Program-made: the position numbers and the translations under genes
In this document: positions 6,832 through 14,352 of the stretch, one piece after another
Numbering within the stretch: position 1 is the first letter of the stretch
How the letters are laid out: every line of letters starts with the position of its first letter
The notes under the pieces: model-generated
Database searches by the model: none
The model's input: the letters and a program-made list of their open reading frames with translations, nothing else
Told to the model about the DNA's origin: nothing
NCBI RefSeq assembly: GCF_014493765.1
Contig: NZ_JACTVJ010000019.1
Span: 62,001-126,000, forward strand
Direction: 5' to 3'
Origin: Streptomyces polyasparticus
GTDB taxonomy: Bacteria > Actinomycetota > Actinomycetes > Streptomycetales > Streptomycetaceae
Length of the DNA stretch: 64,000 nt

Positions 6832-7860
6832 ATGACTGCCTTCCGCGGTGTACATGAACCGGTTTCGGTGAATGCACTGGCCCGAGCTCTGGCGTGCTGC
6901 GAGGGGGACTCCTTCACCGGTGTCGTACGGGTGTCGGGCCGGCCCGGCGGTGTGCTGCGGCTGCGCCATGGACGGGTGGTGAGCGCCCGCAGTCCGGGCG
7001 CGCCCGACCTGGAGACCCTGCTGCTGCGTTCCGGGCGGGTGGCACGGCAGGACTGGCCGCCGGCCGTCCCCGAGGAGCGCCGGCTCGGCCGCCTGGTCGG
7101 TCAAGGGGTCATCGGTGCAGGCGAGTTGCGCGGTCTTGGCATGCTGGCGCTCCGCGACGCCGCCTTCGCGATGGCCGCGGGGGAAGTGGACGGGTGGGCG
7201 GCCGCGCTCGGTGCCCCGCAGGCGGAGCCGGACCCGGTTGGTGCCGAGGAGTGTCCCACTGCTCTCGTACGGGAAGCCGCGCGGCGTCTGGCCGCGCTGG
7301 AGCGTCTGCCCGGAGCCGTCGCTCCGTACCGCGAGGCGCTGCTCGCCGACCCCGGGGCCACCGGGGCGGAGGCCGTCCGCACGGGCGCGGGCCGGGAGAT
7401 CCTCGCCCTGGCCGACGGGCGGCTGACCGCGCGGGACATCGCGTTCCGCACCGGACGCGGGCTGTACGCGATCACCGTCGAGGCCTCGCGGCTGCTGGCC
7501 CAGGGGCTGTTGGTCCGTGTTCCACCCCCTGCGTGCGCCCCCCGATCTCATGGGTCCGACGCGACGGCGTCGCTGAGTCGACGCCGTACACAGGCCGAGC
7601 CCGTCGCCGCCCGCGTCCGCGAGGCCGAAGCCCTGCCGCGTCGCAGCCCGGGCATCAGCGGCAGGACCGCACATCTCGGCGAGCGGAATTCCACGGTGTG
7701 CTGGCAGGGAATTGTCCTGCGTGCAGGGAAAATTGTCGCCGCCGGCAAGGATGTCGCGGACGAGGAAATCGATGTGCGCCGAGGGGGTACGGAGTCGCGG
7801 ACAGAGCCCAATGAATCGCGTCCAGAACAGAACGACAGAAATTCGCAGTCCGACAAGTGA
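6832..7860 (+). CDS. DUF4388-like regulatory protein
   Basis: The 342-residue protein has an N-terminal region (about 10-75) resembling DUF4388: FTGVVRVSGRPGGVLRLRHG, then VVSARSPGAPDLETLLLRSG. A middle helical part follows, including ILALADGRLTARDIAFRTGR (about 205-225), similar to winged-helix segments in these proteins. The last 90 residues are polar and probably disordered. The ATG at 6832 has GAAGGGA about 5 bases upstream; a longer frame from 6721 has no ribosome site. It is followed after 9 bases by a Roadblock gene, and a paralogue lies on the other strand at 9250-10062. The likely role is in a Roadblock/MglB-type signalling complex; direct function unknown. Confidence 0.6.
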   Translation: MTAFRGVHEPVSVNALARALACCEGDSFTGVVRVSGRPGGVLRLRHGRVVSARSPGAPDLETLLLRSGRVARQDWPPAVPEERRLGRLVGQGVIGAGELRGLGMLALRDAAFAMAAGEVDGWAAALGAPQAEPDPVGAEECPTALVREAARRLAALERLPGAVAPYREALLADPGATGAEAVRTGAGREILALADGRLTARDIAFRTGRGLYAITVEASRLLAQGLLVRVPPPACAPRSHGSDATASLSRRRTQAEPVAARVREAEALPRRSPGISGRTAHLGERNSTVCWQGIVLRAGKIVAAGKDVADEEIDVRRGGTESRTEPNESRPEQNDRNSQSDK

Positions 7861-7869
7861 GGTCACCGG

Positions 7870-8262
7870 ATGAATCAGCAGAAGCTGGTCGACGAAATGC
7901 AGCACATTAGAGAGGAGCTGACCGGAATCACCGACACCGCGGTGGCCGCTGTCGACGGACTGCTCATTGCGGCCGACGCCGGACGGAGCATCGACACCGA
8001 AGGGCTCGCCGCCATCGCCGCCGCGGGCCTTGGTGTGGCACGGCGCACCGTCGCGGCGACGGAGCGCGGCGAACTCCACCGCATGGTGGCGTACGGCAGT
8101 CAGGGCTGTGCCGCCGTGTACCCGGTGGGGGACATCGCCTTGTTCGTGGTCCTCGGCGACGAGGGCCTGGATCTGGATCTGCTGCACGAGGAGTTTCCGC
8201 CGGTCCTGGAAAGGATCGGCGCGATCCTGACGGATGAGCAGGAGCCGGACGAACAACCGTGA
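7870..8262 (+). CDS. Roadblock/LC7-domain protein
   Basis: The 130-residue protein is a single Roadblock/LC7 fold: an N-terminal helix (LVDEMQHIREELTGITDTAV), a strand AVDGLLIAADAG, a helix GLAAIAAAGLGVARRT, then MVAYGSQGCAAVYPVGDIALFVVLGDE strands and a final helix. In Streptomyces such proteins are usually CvnB components working with a small GTPase (CvnD), but no CvnA/C/D gene is nearby. It starts 9 bases after the DUF4388-like gene, so the two are probably co-transcribed, and a strong terminator follows. Confidence 0.85.
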   Translation: MNQQKLVDEMQHIREELTGITDTAVAAVDGLLIAADAGRSIDTEGLAAIAAAGLGVARRTVAATERGELHRMVAYGSQGCAAVYPVGDIALFVVLGDEGLDLDLLHEEFPPVLERIGAILTDEQEPDEQP

Positions 8263-8299
8263 GCAAGCCCGGCGAACGGCGGTGATCCCACTCGGCGAG

Positions 8300-8325
8300 G
8301 GCGGTGCCGCGACTGCGGCACCGCC
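8300..8325. terminator. 11-bp hairpin between convergent Roadblock gene sets
   Basis: GGCGGTGCCGC (8300-8310) pairs perfectly with GCGGCACCGCC (8315-8325) across the 4-base loop GACT. It lies between the plus-strand Roadblock gene and the end of the minus-strand set, so it can serve both. Confidence 0.75.
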
Positions 8326-8349
8326 CCCTGTTACCCGTAAGCAACCGGG

Positions 8350-8778
8350 TCAGACGTCCAGTTCGCCTTCGATGCGCTTGAGCTGGTGGCGGGCCATCGC
8401 GAGGTTGGAACGTTCCTTGTCCAGGGCCAGATAGAGGAACAGGCCGCTGTTGTTACGGGACTTGAGCAGGCGGATGAGGTGGTACTGGCTGCCCAGGGTG
8501 ATCAGGATGTCCTCGATCTCGTCCTTGAGGCCGAGCATCTCCATGGTGCGCACCTTGGCGCGGACCACATCGGTGTTGCCGGCCGCCGCCACGGACAGGT
8601 CGAGTTCTTTGCTGCCGCCGAGGGTGCCGAGCGCCATGCCGCTGCTGTAGTCGACCAGGGCTGCCCCCAGAGCACCTTCGATCCCTGTCATCGCTTCTTT
8701 GAGGGCCGTCTCGGTGTTGATCATCGGAGCTGCACTTCCTTTGCGTCGGTTCGTGGAACGTGGATTGGGAGCGTTCAT
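8350..8778 (-). CDS. Roadblock-like protein (paralogue of 10059-10469)
   Basis: The 142-residue protein has a Roadblock-like core ([20 protein letters not shown], then MALGTLGG and [20 protein letters not shown]). It continues with an extra module shared with the gene at 10059-10469: [15 protein letters not shown] and [15 protein letters not shown]. The ATG at 8778 overlaps the stop of the upstream gene (ATGA) and has GGAGA at good spacing; an internal ATG at 8724 gives a 124-residue form. It is last of four minus-strand genes. It probably dimerises with other Roadblock proteins of the locus; no enzyme activity is expected. Confidence 0.7.
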   Translation of the reverse strand: MNAPNPRSTNRRKGSAAPMINTETALKEAMTGIEGALGAALVDYSSGMALGTLGGSKELDLSVAAAGNTDVVRAKVRTMEMLGLKDEIEDILITLGSQYHLIRLLKSRNNSGLFLYLALDKERSNLAMARHQLKRIEGELDV

Positions 8779-9173
8779 GGGCAGGTCTTCTCCAGTCGTT
8801 CGGGCGCGCCGTCGAGGAGTTCGGCGATCCGGGACCCGGACCAGCCGGCCTCCAGGCGGAGCCGGCCGATGTGCGCGCCGGGCTCGGTCACGAGCAGCAG
8901 CACGGCCGAGTCGCCCGCCGTGCACGCCGCCAGCCATCCCTCTTCGCCGCGGACCAGGAACTCCCGTACACCGCCGAGTGCGGCGGCCTCGGCGAGGCGG
9001 CGGGCCGACGTGAGGGAGTCGGCGGTACGTGAGCCGGCTCGCGGGACCGGCCCGGCCGTGAAGTCCTCGGCCAGGACCTTTCCGTCGGCGTCGACGACAA
9101 GTGCCCCGGTGAGCCGTGGCACGGCGGCGCGCAGCCGCCCCAGCTCACTGCTCAACTCGGCCTGTGCCGCCAT
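8775..9173 (-). CDS. Roadblock/LC7-domain protein
   Basis: The 132-residue protein has [20 protein letters not shown] as the leading helix and strand, [12 protein letters not shown], a helix [20 protein letters not shown], and strands [24 protein letters not shown], the order of a Roadblock fold. A 30-residue tail follows ([20 protein letters not shown]). GAGAGGA lies about 8 bases before the ATG at 9173. Its stop overlaps the next start (ATGA at 8775-8778), and 76 bases separate it from the upstream DUF4388-like gene. Confidence 0.75.
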   Translation of the reverse strand: MAAQAELSSELGRLRAAVPRLTGALVVDADGKVLAEDFTAGPVPRAGSRTADSLTSARRLAEAAALGGVREFLVRGEEGWLAACTAGDSAVLLLVTEPGAHIGRLRLEAGWSGSRIAELLDGAPERLEKTCP

Positions 9174-9249
9174 CACTTGGTTCCTCTCGGCTCGGCGTCG
9201 CGAGATACGTCTCATGGGGGCGCCCCGGACACTGCGGGCAGGTGTGGCT

Positions 9250-10062
9250 TCACAGACAGGCCTCCAAGGCGTCGCGTACGCGCTGCAGCAGAGCGATGTC
9301 GGGCGACTCGAACCCGTCCGGTGCCCGGCTGCGCGCGGCCGGAGAACGGCCCGTACGGGCGGCGGTCGGCTGCCTCGCCCGTGGCCCCGGCGGCTCCACC
9401 AGACCCGCAATGGCGAGGCGGCGCACTTCGACGAGGACGTGGAACGCCGGGCGGCCGAGGGCACGCGCCAGCTCGGCCGGGGTGCGGACACCGTCCGCGA
9501 GGTCGAGCAGGGCCCGTAGCCGCGACGGCACCGGACGGTCGGGCCCGGGTGTCCGTCGCAGCACCGGCTGCGTGTCCATCGCGGCCCCCGGCCACAGGGA
9601 CGCGAGCAGCCGCCGGCGGCGTGCCGTCTCGGCCAGGACGCGGTCGGCCGGCACCGACAGCGCGAGCCCGCCCTCGGGGGCCACCCCGTGCCGGAAACGG
9701 GCCGCACCGCCGCCCGGGGCGAGCGCGAAGCAGGCCGCGTCGAACAGGGCCGTGTGGCGGCAGAGTTCGAGTGCGCCGTCGGCCAGCCGGCCGTCCTTGA
9801 CCAGCAGGGCGGCCGCGCGGCCGCTGTCCCCGCCGCACCGCTCCAGCGCCTCGGCCCACTGGGCTTCCGTCAGCCGTCCGGCACCGACGACGAGCCGGCC
9901 GAGCGGGGTGGCTGCCTCGCTCTCGGCATGCACCACGCGGCCGTCCACCAGGTACAGGAGACCGCCGGCGCGCTCGAGTACGCCGCCTGCTCCCTCCTCC
10001 GCCAGGCGCAGCAACATCGAGGCGCGGGTGGGCAGTTCGGGTATCGCGGCCGCCGGGCTCAT
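9250..10062 (-). CDS. DUF4388-like protein (paralogue of 6832-7860)
   Basis: The 270-residue protein begins with a DUF4388-like part (MLLRLAEEGAGGVLERAGGL, then LYLVDGRVVHAESEAATPLG and LVVGAGRLTEAQWAEAL). It continues with a C-terminal winged-helix-like segment (LRALLDLADGVRTPAELARALGRPAFHVLV, of which about 20 residues match the equivalent part of the 6832 gene in layout). The last 50 residues are polar with a terminal helix. Its ATG at 10062 overlaps the stop of the upstream gene (ATGA). It has the same gene neighbourhood logic as the plus-strand set, with DUF4388-like and Roadblock genes side by side. Confidence 0.6.
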   Translation of the reverse strand: MSPAAAIPELPTRASMLLRLAEEGAGGVLERAGGLLYLVDGRVVHAESEAATPLGRLVVGAGRLTEAQWAEALERCGGDSGRAAALLVKDGRLADGALELCRHTALFDAACFALAPGGGAARFRHGVAPEGGLALSVPADRVLAETARRRRLLASLWPGAAMDTQPVLRRTPGPDRPVPSRLRALLDLADGVRTPAELARALGRPAFHVLVEVRRLAIAGLVEPPGPRARQPTAARTGRSPAARSRAPDGFESPDIALLQRVRDALEACL

Positions 10063-10469
10063 CTCGCCCCCGTCGCCGCGTACGGCTGGGCGAGCTCCTC
10101 GGCCAGGGCCCGCAGCCGGCGACGTGCCAGGGCGAGGTTGCCGGACTCGCGGTCGAGCCAGAGGTGCAGGAGGACGCCGCCTTCGAGGGCTTCGGGGACG
10201 AAACAGATCAGGTGGTAGGCCGAGCCGGTGGTGACGATGACGTCCTCGACGGTCGTGGGCTCGCCGCCGTCGTGGGCCGCGCAGAACGCGGCCGACTCCC
10301 GGACGAGCCGGGCCAGTTCCGCCGTGTCGGCCGCGGTCGCGTCGACCCCCGCCGGCCAGGCCTCGCCCGCCGAGTCGAGGACGAAGCCGCAGGTCCAGTC
10401 GACGATGGTGGCGCCGCGTGCGCCGTGCACGCTCATGGCCTCCACGAGCGTCATGTCGATCCCCGGCAC
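10059..10469 (-). CDS. Roadblock-like protein, first gene of minus-strand set
   Basis: With a GTG start at 10469 the product has 136 residues. Recognisable parts are MTLVEAMSVHGARGATIVDW, a helix TAELARLVRESAAFCAAHDG, and VIVTTGSAYHLICFV plus LDRESGNLALARRRL, which correspond to the gene at 8350-8778. The GTG is preceded by GGGGAGGGGGCG at workable spacing; ATG at 10454 is an alternative. It leads the four-gene minus-strand set, with 377 bases of non-coding DNA upstream that must hold the promoter. Confidence 0.65.
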   Translation of the reverse strand: MPGIDMTLVEAMSVHGARGATIVDWTCGFVLDSAGEAWPAGVDATAADTAELARLVRESAAFCAAHDGGEPTTVEDVIVTTGSAYHLICFVPEALEGGVLLHLWLDRESGNLALARRRLRALAEELAQPYAATGAR

Positions 10470-10846
10470 GCTCGCCCCCTCCCCGCACCGTCCGACGGCG
10501 CTGCAGTGTGCCTGCGTGACGAGGAGGCTAGGCAGGAACGGGCGACCGAATCCGCCGTTGGCACATTCCAGAGGAAATTGCCGGGCTGCGACTACGGGCT
10601 GTTCACTCACGTTCGATTCGTGACTGATTTTCGGCGAACGGTAGACCGATGTTCCACTTCCGGCCAGGCCGGTCACGCCACCGCACGGTTGGCCTGACGC
10701 ACGTCCCGGCGCCCGGCCACCAGCGCGCGCCCCGAGTGGGCGGAGCGTTGTGCTGCACGGCAAGTGCCTCGGTCATGTACCGGTGGGCGCGAATGCGGTG
10801 GGGTCCGTCTGCCGCCTACTGGTTGTCGCGACCCGGCGTGTGCGGA
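10470..10846. other. Non-coding gap with promoter of minus-strand Roadblock set
   Basis: No gene is supported in these 377 bases. The part from 10550 to 10660 is less GC-rich than the surroundings and is the likely promoter area of the gene at 10469. The short inverted repeat GGCCAGGCCGGTCACGCC region near 10660-10680 is not strong enough to call an operator. The downstream side borders the end of the unassigned gene at 10847. Confidence 0.4.
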
Positions 10847-11797
10847 TCACCACCTGGCGCGTAGCACGCCGTCGCTGTCGGGCAGGGCAGCGCACAGAAG
10901 CGGGTGGCGTTCGTCGACGTACACCGGCAGGGCGCAGGCGGCCCGGGCGCCGGCCACCAGCTCGTTGAGCTCTCGGTACTCGGTCTCGTCGACGACCACG
11001 TGTCCGATCGTCCCGTCCCGGGTCTCCCACACGAACTCCACGGAGCCCTCCTCCGGCAATGCGGCGAGGACAGCGGCGACATCGGAGTTCAGGTCGGGCC
11101 AGACGGTCAGCAGGGCGCGCGGGCCGAGACCGGTACGCACCGCATCGAGGTTCTCCCGTGTGAGGCGGTGGAACCGTGTCGCATTGCGGAGGTAGCTCTC
11201 CTCGAGGAGCAGTGCCTTCCGTGAAGCGAGCGCGCTGCGCACGCGTGCCCAGAACTCCTCGTCTGCCGCCTCCGTCACGTCCGGTTCCTCCAGCTCCGCC
11301 GCATACGGGGAGGCCGTCATCGGCTCCGGGAAGAGGCCGAGTTCCCTTGTCCGGGCCACGGCGTCCGCACACGGCTTGTCGGTGCCCACGTACACGTACT
11401 GATCCCACCCGACATGCACGGTGAACACGTCCCCCACCTCCAGGCGACACCAGGCACCCGCGTCGCGGAGCATGGCCCGGACCAGCTCAAGCGCGACGGG
11501 AAGGGAGACCTCGGCCCCGTCGTGGTAGCCCGACAGGCCGGGCGCGAAGAGCCCGGCGAGGCCGTGGCCTCCCTCCGGCCCCTGCGTGCCGAAGTGGACG
11601 TGACCGGTGACTGCGGGCTCGCGGATCTCCAGCCGATCGATGCCCGAGGCCTCCGCGAAGGCGGCGATCGCCGCGAGGTAAGCGGCTTCCACGGGCCCAT
11701 GGTCACTGAGTGTCTGTTCGGCACCTGTGTAGTGGCCGTGTTCGTCACGGTCGGCGGGGTCGTACTTGGTGATCCGGTGTACGAAGGACGGCGGCAC
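10847..11797 (-). CDS. Conserved actinobacterial protein, unassigned
   Basis: The 316-residue acidic protein starts at a GTG (11797) with GAGAGGAG about 6 bases before it. It begins MPPSFVHRITKYDPADRDEH and has no signal peptide or membrane helix. Mixed alpha/beta content is suggested by segments such as VFTVHVGWDQYVYVG and RALLTVWPDLNSDVAAVLAAL. I recognise no catalytic motif or named family. It lies 24 bases after the stop of the propeller-like gene at 11822 on the same strand, so the two may be co-transcribed. Confidence 0.65.
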   Translation of the reverse strand: MPPSFVHRITKYDPADRDEHGHYTGAEQTLSDHGPVEAAYLAAIAAFAEASGIDRLEIREPAVTGHVHFGTQGPEGGHGLAGLFAPGLSGYHDGAEVSLPVALELVRAMLRDAGAWCRLEVGDVFTVHVGWDQYVYVGTDKPCADAVARTRELGLFPEPMTASPYAAELEEPDVTEAADEEFWARVRSALASRKALLLEESYLRNATRFHRLTRENLDAVRTGLGPRALLTVWPDLNSDVAAVLAALPEEGSVEFVWETRDGTIGHVVVDETEYRELNELVAGARAACALPVYVDERHPLLCAALPDSDGVLRARW

Positions 11798-11821
11798 GTG
11801 GCTCCTCTCCGGGGCGGGGCA

Positions 11822-12691
11822 TCAGCCGGCGAGGTCGAACACGCTCCAGGACGTGAACGGCTCCGGCTGGACGAAGATCCTGCTGCCTCGGGCGACAACG
11901 CGCCGACGGCCGGGGGCGGTCCCGTCGGGCTGGGTGAGCAGGGCGACGTCCGTGGGTTCTACCGATGTTTCCATGATCTCTCCGTAGGCGAGCCGGTCCC
12001 ACTGCCCGCGGTAGCCGCCGTAGAAGACGACCCGCTCACCGTGGACGGCTACCGCACGAGCGCCCCTGGTCACGCGGTTTGCCCAGACCCTGACGGGACG
12101 AGCGGTGCGGTCGGGGCGTATCTCGACGAGCGGGAAGTCCGTGTAGGGGCACGCCCAGGCGGCCTTGCCCGACACGTTCAGGGCATAGCAGTCGAAGAGG
12201 CCGGGGATGTGGGCACCGTCGGACGTCCAGGCGAGTTCACCCGTTCCGCTCCAGCGGCGGATTCCCAGCGGGTTCTCGTCGAAGTGCCCGACCCAGATAT
12301 GGCCGGACTCGTCCATGAGCAGGTGCTCGATGGCGTCCCCGACGGAGAAGGACGCCGTCTCCCGGCCCAGCGTGTCGAAGACCTGGACCTGGTGCGCGTC
12401 CTCGTTCCGACGGGCACGGGACGCGGCCACGACGAATCCGCCGTCGGGCAGGCGGTCCAGGTGCGGCCAGCGGGCCCGTACGGCGCTCAGTTCGGTGCGT
12501 TCGGCATTGCCGCTCGCATCGACGGAGACGACCGTCGCGTCGAAGGGCAGGGCATCGGCGCCACGCTGAGGAGCGCTTTCGGAGATGAGCCAATGCGCGG
12601 TGCCGAAAACGTCGACGGTGCTGGTCAGGACATGGCGGTCGTGGTGCGCCCGGGGGAGGTGGGCGTAGGGAACGAGGGCGGTCTTCTGCAT
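11822..12691 (-). CDS. Beta-propeller-like protein, unassigned
   Basis: The 289-residue protein starts at the ATG at 12691 (AGGAG about 9 bases upstream). It contains repeated short strands with aromatic and Gly-Asp turns, e.g. DRLPDGGFVVAASRAR, HIWVGHFDENPLGIRRW and GELAWTSDGAHIPGLFDCYA, the pattern of a six- or seven-bladed propeller without signal peptide. No catalytic residues can be named. It is preceded by a 490-base gap with a minisatellite and followed by the unassigned gene at 10847. Confidence 0.6.
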   Translation of the reverse strand: MQKTALVPYAHLPRAHHDRHVLTSTVDVFGTAHWLISESAPQRGADALPFDATVVSVDASGNAERTELSAVRARWPHLDRLPDGGFVVAASRARRNEDAHQVQVFDTLGRETASFSVGDAIEHLLMDESGHIWVGHFDENPLGIRRWSGTGELAWTSDGAHIPGLFDCYALNVSGKAAWACPYTDFPLVEIRPDRTARPVRVWANRVTRGARAVAVHGERVVFYGGYRGQWDRLAYGEIMETSVEPTDVALLTQPDGTAPGRRRVVARGSRIFVQPEPFTSWSVFDLAG

Positions 12692-13184
12692 GGGCGGGCT
12701 CTCCTGAGTGGGTGGTCGGTAACGGCCGTCGGACGCTGTGGCGAGCAACGAGCGGTGGCGCGCGAGCGGAGGAGAGCGCAGCGGCGGACAGCGGTGCGGC
12801 CGAGTGCAGAGAGGCAGACAGCAGTGCGGCCGAGTGCAGAGAGGCAGACAGCAGTGCGGCTGAGTGCAGAGAGGCAGACAGCAGTGCGGCCGAGTGCAGA
12901 GAGGCAGACAGCAGTGCGGCTGAGAGCTGTGCGGCCGAAAGCAGAGCAGGGCGCCTACGCGGCATGGCCCTTTCTGGTGGTCATGCCGTGATCCTTGTCG
13001 ACATCCGCCCCAGGGGCAAACGAATTCACCGGCGTCCTGTGCCGAGCAGCCCGATTCCACCACCCCGCAAGAGCGTGAAATCAGCCGAAGTTGGCGTTCG
13101 TCGGGAATGCCCCGTTCCGTTGTGTCCCCGGTTCTATGCTTTCGGGCACTGAGCGCGGGGGACGACGACCTGGGGGGTTGCCTG
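12692..13184. other. Intergenic region holding minisatellite and two promoters
   Basis: These 493 bases lie between divergent genes (propeller-like on minus, methyltransferase on plus). Apart from the 30-bp repeats at 12791-12910 I see no coding evidence; all frames through the repeats are low complexity. The 12970-13140 part is AT-richer and probably holds the promoter of the methyltransferase. Confidence 0.5.
12791..12910. repeat. Minisatellite: four 30-bp tandem units
   Basis: Four units start at 12791, 12821, 12851 and 12881. Each contains GTGCGGCCGAGTGCAGAGAG or a one-base variant (C to T at unit position 11 in the third copy; A to G at position 3 in the first), followed by GCAGACA. A partial fifth unit starts at 12911 and degenerates after 12 bases. 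Unit length is a multiple of three, so all frames stay open, but there is no start context. Confidence 0.9.
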
Positions 13185-13955
13185 ATGCGGGCAGCGGGGA
13201 AGGGCACTTCGGCACTGAAGGCGGGGGTCAGGCGGGTCCTGGCGCGGACCGGCTTCGACATCGTGCGGAGCACGAACAACCGGGGCGGAGTCGACGACTT
13301 CATCCCCTTCGAGGCCACGATGCGGGCCGCACGGTCCGCCGGCCTGCCGGTCGGTGACTACATCGACGAAGTCATGAACAAGACGCCCGGCGCGACGGCG
13401 GCCACCATCGACGAACTGCGCGGGTTCGGCGTCTTCGACGCGAAGCCCGAGGTGGTCCTCGAGATCGGCCCCGGCTCCGGCCGGTATCTGGAGCGCACGC
13501 TCAAGGAGTGCGCGCCCGGGCGCTATGAGATCTACGAGACGGCCGCGCCCTGGGCCGACTATCTCGTACGGACCTTCGGGGTGGTCGCCCGCCCGACCGC
13601 GGGCAGCAGCCTCGCCCCGACGCCGGACGCGAGCGTGGATCTCGTGCAGGCGCACAAGGTCTTCAACACGCTGACCTTCCTCGCCACCGCGCGCTACTTC
13701 TTCGAAATGGCCCGGGTCACGCGCCCCGGTGGCCGGATCGTCTTCGATGTCATGACGGAGGCCTGCCTCGGCCCGGACGCGATGCGCGCCTGGGCGACCG
13801 AAGGCGGCGACGGACATGACTCCTATCCGGCCGCTATGCCCCGGCATACCTGCGTGGAACTCTTCGCGACGCTCGGGTGCACGCTGGACGGCAGCTTCCT
13901 CGCGCCGATGGGAGTCGGCTCCACCGAGGTACTTGTATTCGCCAAGGGCACTTGA
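13185..13955 (+). CDS. Class I SAM-dependent methyltransferase
   Basis: The 256-residue protein has a Rossmann SAM-binding motif VVLEIGPGSGRYLER (about 90-104), then YEIYETAAPWADYL (the acidic ribose-binding strand) and ARVTRPGGRIVFDVM (about 180-194), the post-II region of methyltransferase type 11. The N-terminus (RAAGKGTSALKAGVRRVLAR) is basic. The substrate is unknown. GGGGGG lies about 7 bases before the ATG at 13185. It precedes the exopolysaccharide operon by 400 bases with a hairpin between, so it is probably separate, though a role in polymer modification cannot be excluded. Confidence 0.75.
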   Translation: MRAAGKGTSALKAGVRRVLARTGFDIVRSTNNRGGVDDFIPFEATMRAARSAGLPVGDYIDEVMNKTPGATAATIDELRGFGVFDAKPEVVLEIGPGSGRYLERTLKECAPGRYEIYETAAPWADYLVRTFGVVARPTAGSSLAPTPDASVDLVQAHKVFNTLTFLATARYFFEMARVTRPGGRIVFDVMTEACLGPDAMRAWATEGGDGHDSYPAAMPRHTCVELFATLGCTLDGSFLAPMGVGSTEVLVFAKGT

Positions 13956-14010
13956 TCTTCACAATTGCACGCGGTGCGTCCGTCGCCGCAGGTGGCGCGA
14001 CGTGGGTACA

Positions 14011-14039
14011 TCAACTCCGCCTGATCATGCGGGAGTTGA
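14011..14039 (+). terminator. Bulged hairpin after methyltransferase
   Basis: TCAACTC (14011-14017) pairs with GAGTTGA (14033-14039). The stem continues CGC/GCG with a one-base bulge and an 8-base loop. It lies 56 bases after the methyltransferase stop. Confidence 0.4.
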
Positions 14040-14100
14040 GGCGTGTGCAGAGCTTCAAAACTTGACCACAAATTACACACATCCCCCTCTCCAGGGCGGC

Positions 14101-14119
14101 GTCAATGGTCTAGATTGAC
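14101..14119. promoter_or_regulatory. Inverted repeat GTCAAT-N7-ATTGAC
   Basis: A perfect 6-bp inverted repeat in the AT-rich part of the leader, about 235 bases before the first exopolysaccharide gene. It may be an operator, or part of a promoter since TAGATT within it resembles a -10 box. Confidence 0.35.
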
Positions 14120-14286
14120 GCATCACATGCCGGGACACGAGGCGACAAATCGTGATCTATGGGTCCGCTGCCACGGACCTCCCGGCAGGGGGCGATCAAT
14201 TCAGGGGTCCGGCAAGGGCCTTGGGTGTGGGGAGCATCCGGAATTTCGACCGCACCACGCCTGAGGGCGGAGGTGCGGGTCGGTGT

Positions 14287-14336
14287 GGGAGGCGGGGGCC
14301 TTCCAAGGGGAGCGACAGGGCGGGAGGCGGGGGCCT
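14287..14336. repeat. 15-bp direct repeat in operon leader
   Basis: GGGAGGCGGGGGCCT occurs at 14287-14301 and again at 14322-14336 (35-base period), just ahead of the GTG start at 14353. Confidence 0.7.
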
Positions 14337-14352
14337 CCTGGGGGGAGGAACC

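Larger units (their letters stand above)
13956..14352. other. Leader and promoter region of the exopolysaccharide operon
   Basis: This 397-base gap has a locally AT-rich stretch (about 14040-14160), unusual in this genome, containing TTGACC at 14063 and the inverted repeat at 14101. It is followed by a G-rich leader with a 15-bp direct repeat. No coding frame is convincing. The start at 14353 implies an untranslated leader of perhaps 200 bases. Confidence 0.5.

Noticed and set aside
6832-10469. Considered as a Cvn conservon
   Set aside because: A conservon needs a sensor kinase-like CvnA, DUF742 protein and GTPase; none is present, so the label was not used.
12791-12910. Considered as a CRISPR array
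   Set aside because: The 30-bp units are directly adjacent without spacers, and no cas genes are present.
12712-13152. Repeat-rich reading frames (SAAECREAD-type repeats) across the minisatellite
   Set aside because: All frames stay open because the unit is 30 bp; there is no ribosome site and the translations are simple repeats, so a protein is unlikely.
14287-14336. G-rich direct repeats considered as a riboswitch
   Set aside because: No conserved aptamer core or alternative terminator could be drawn; recorded only as a repeat.
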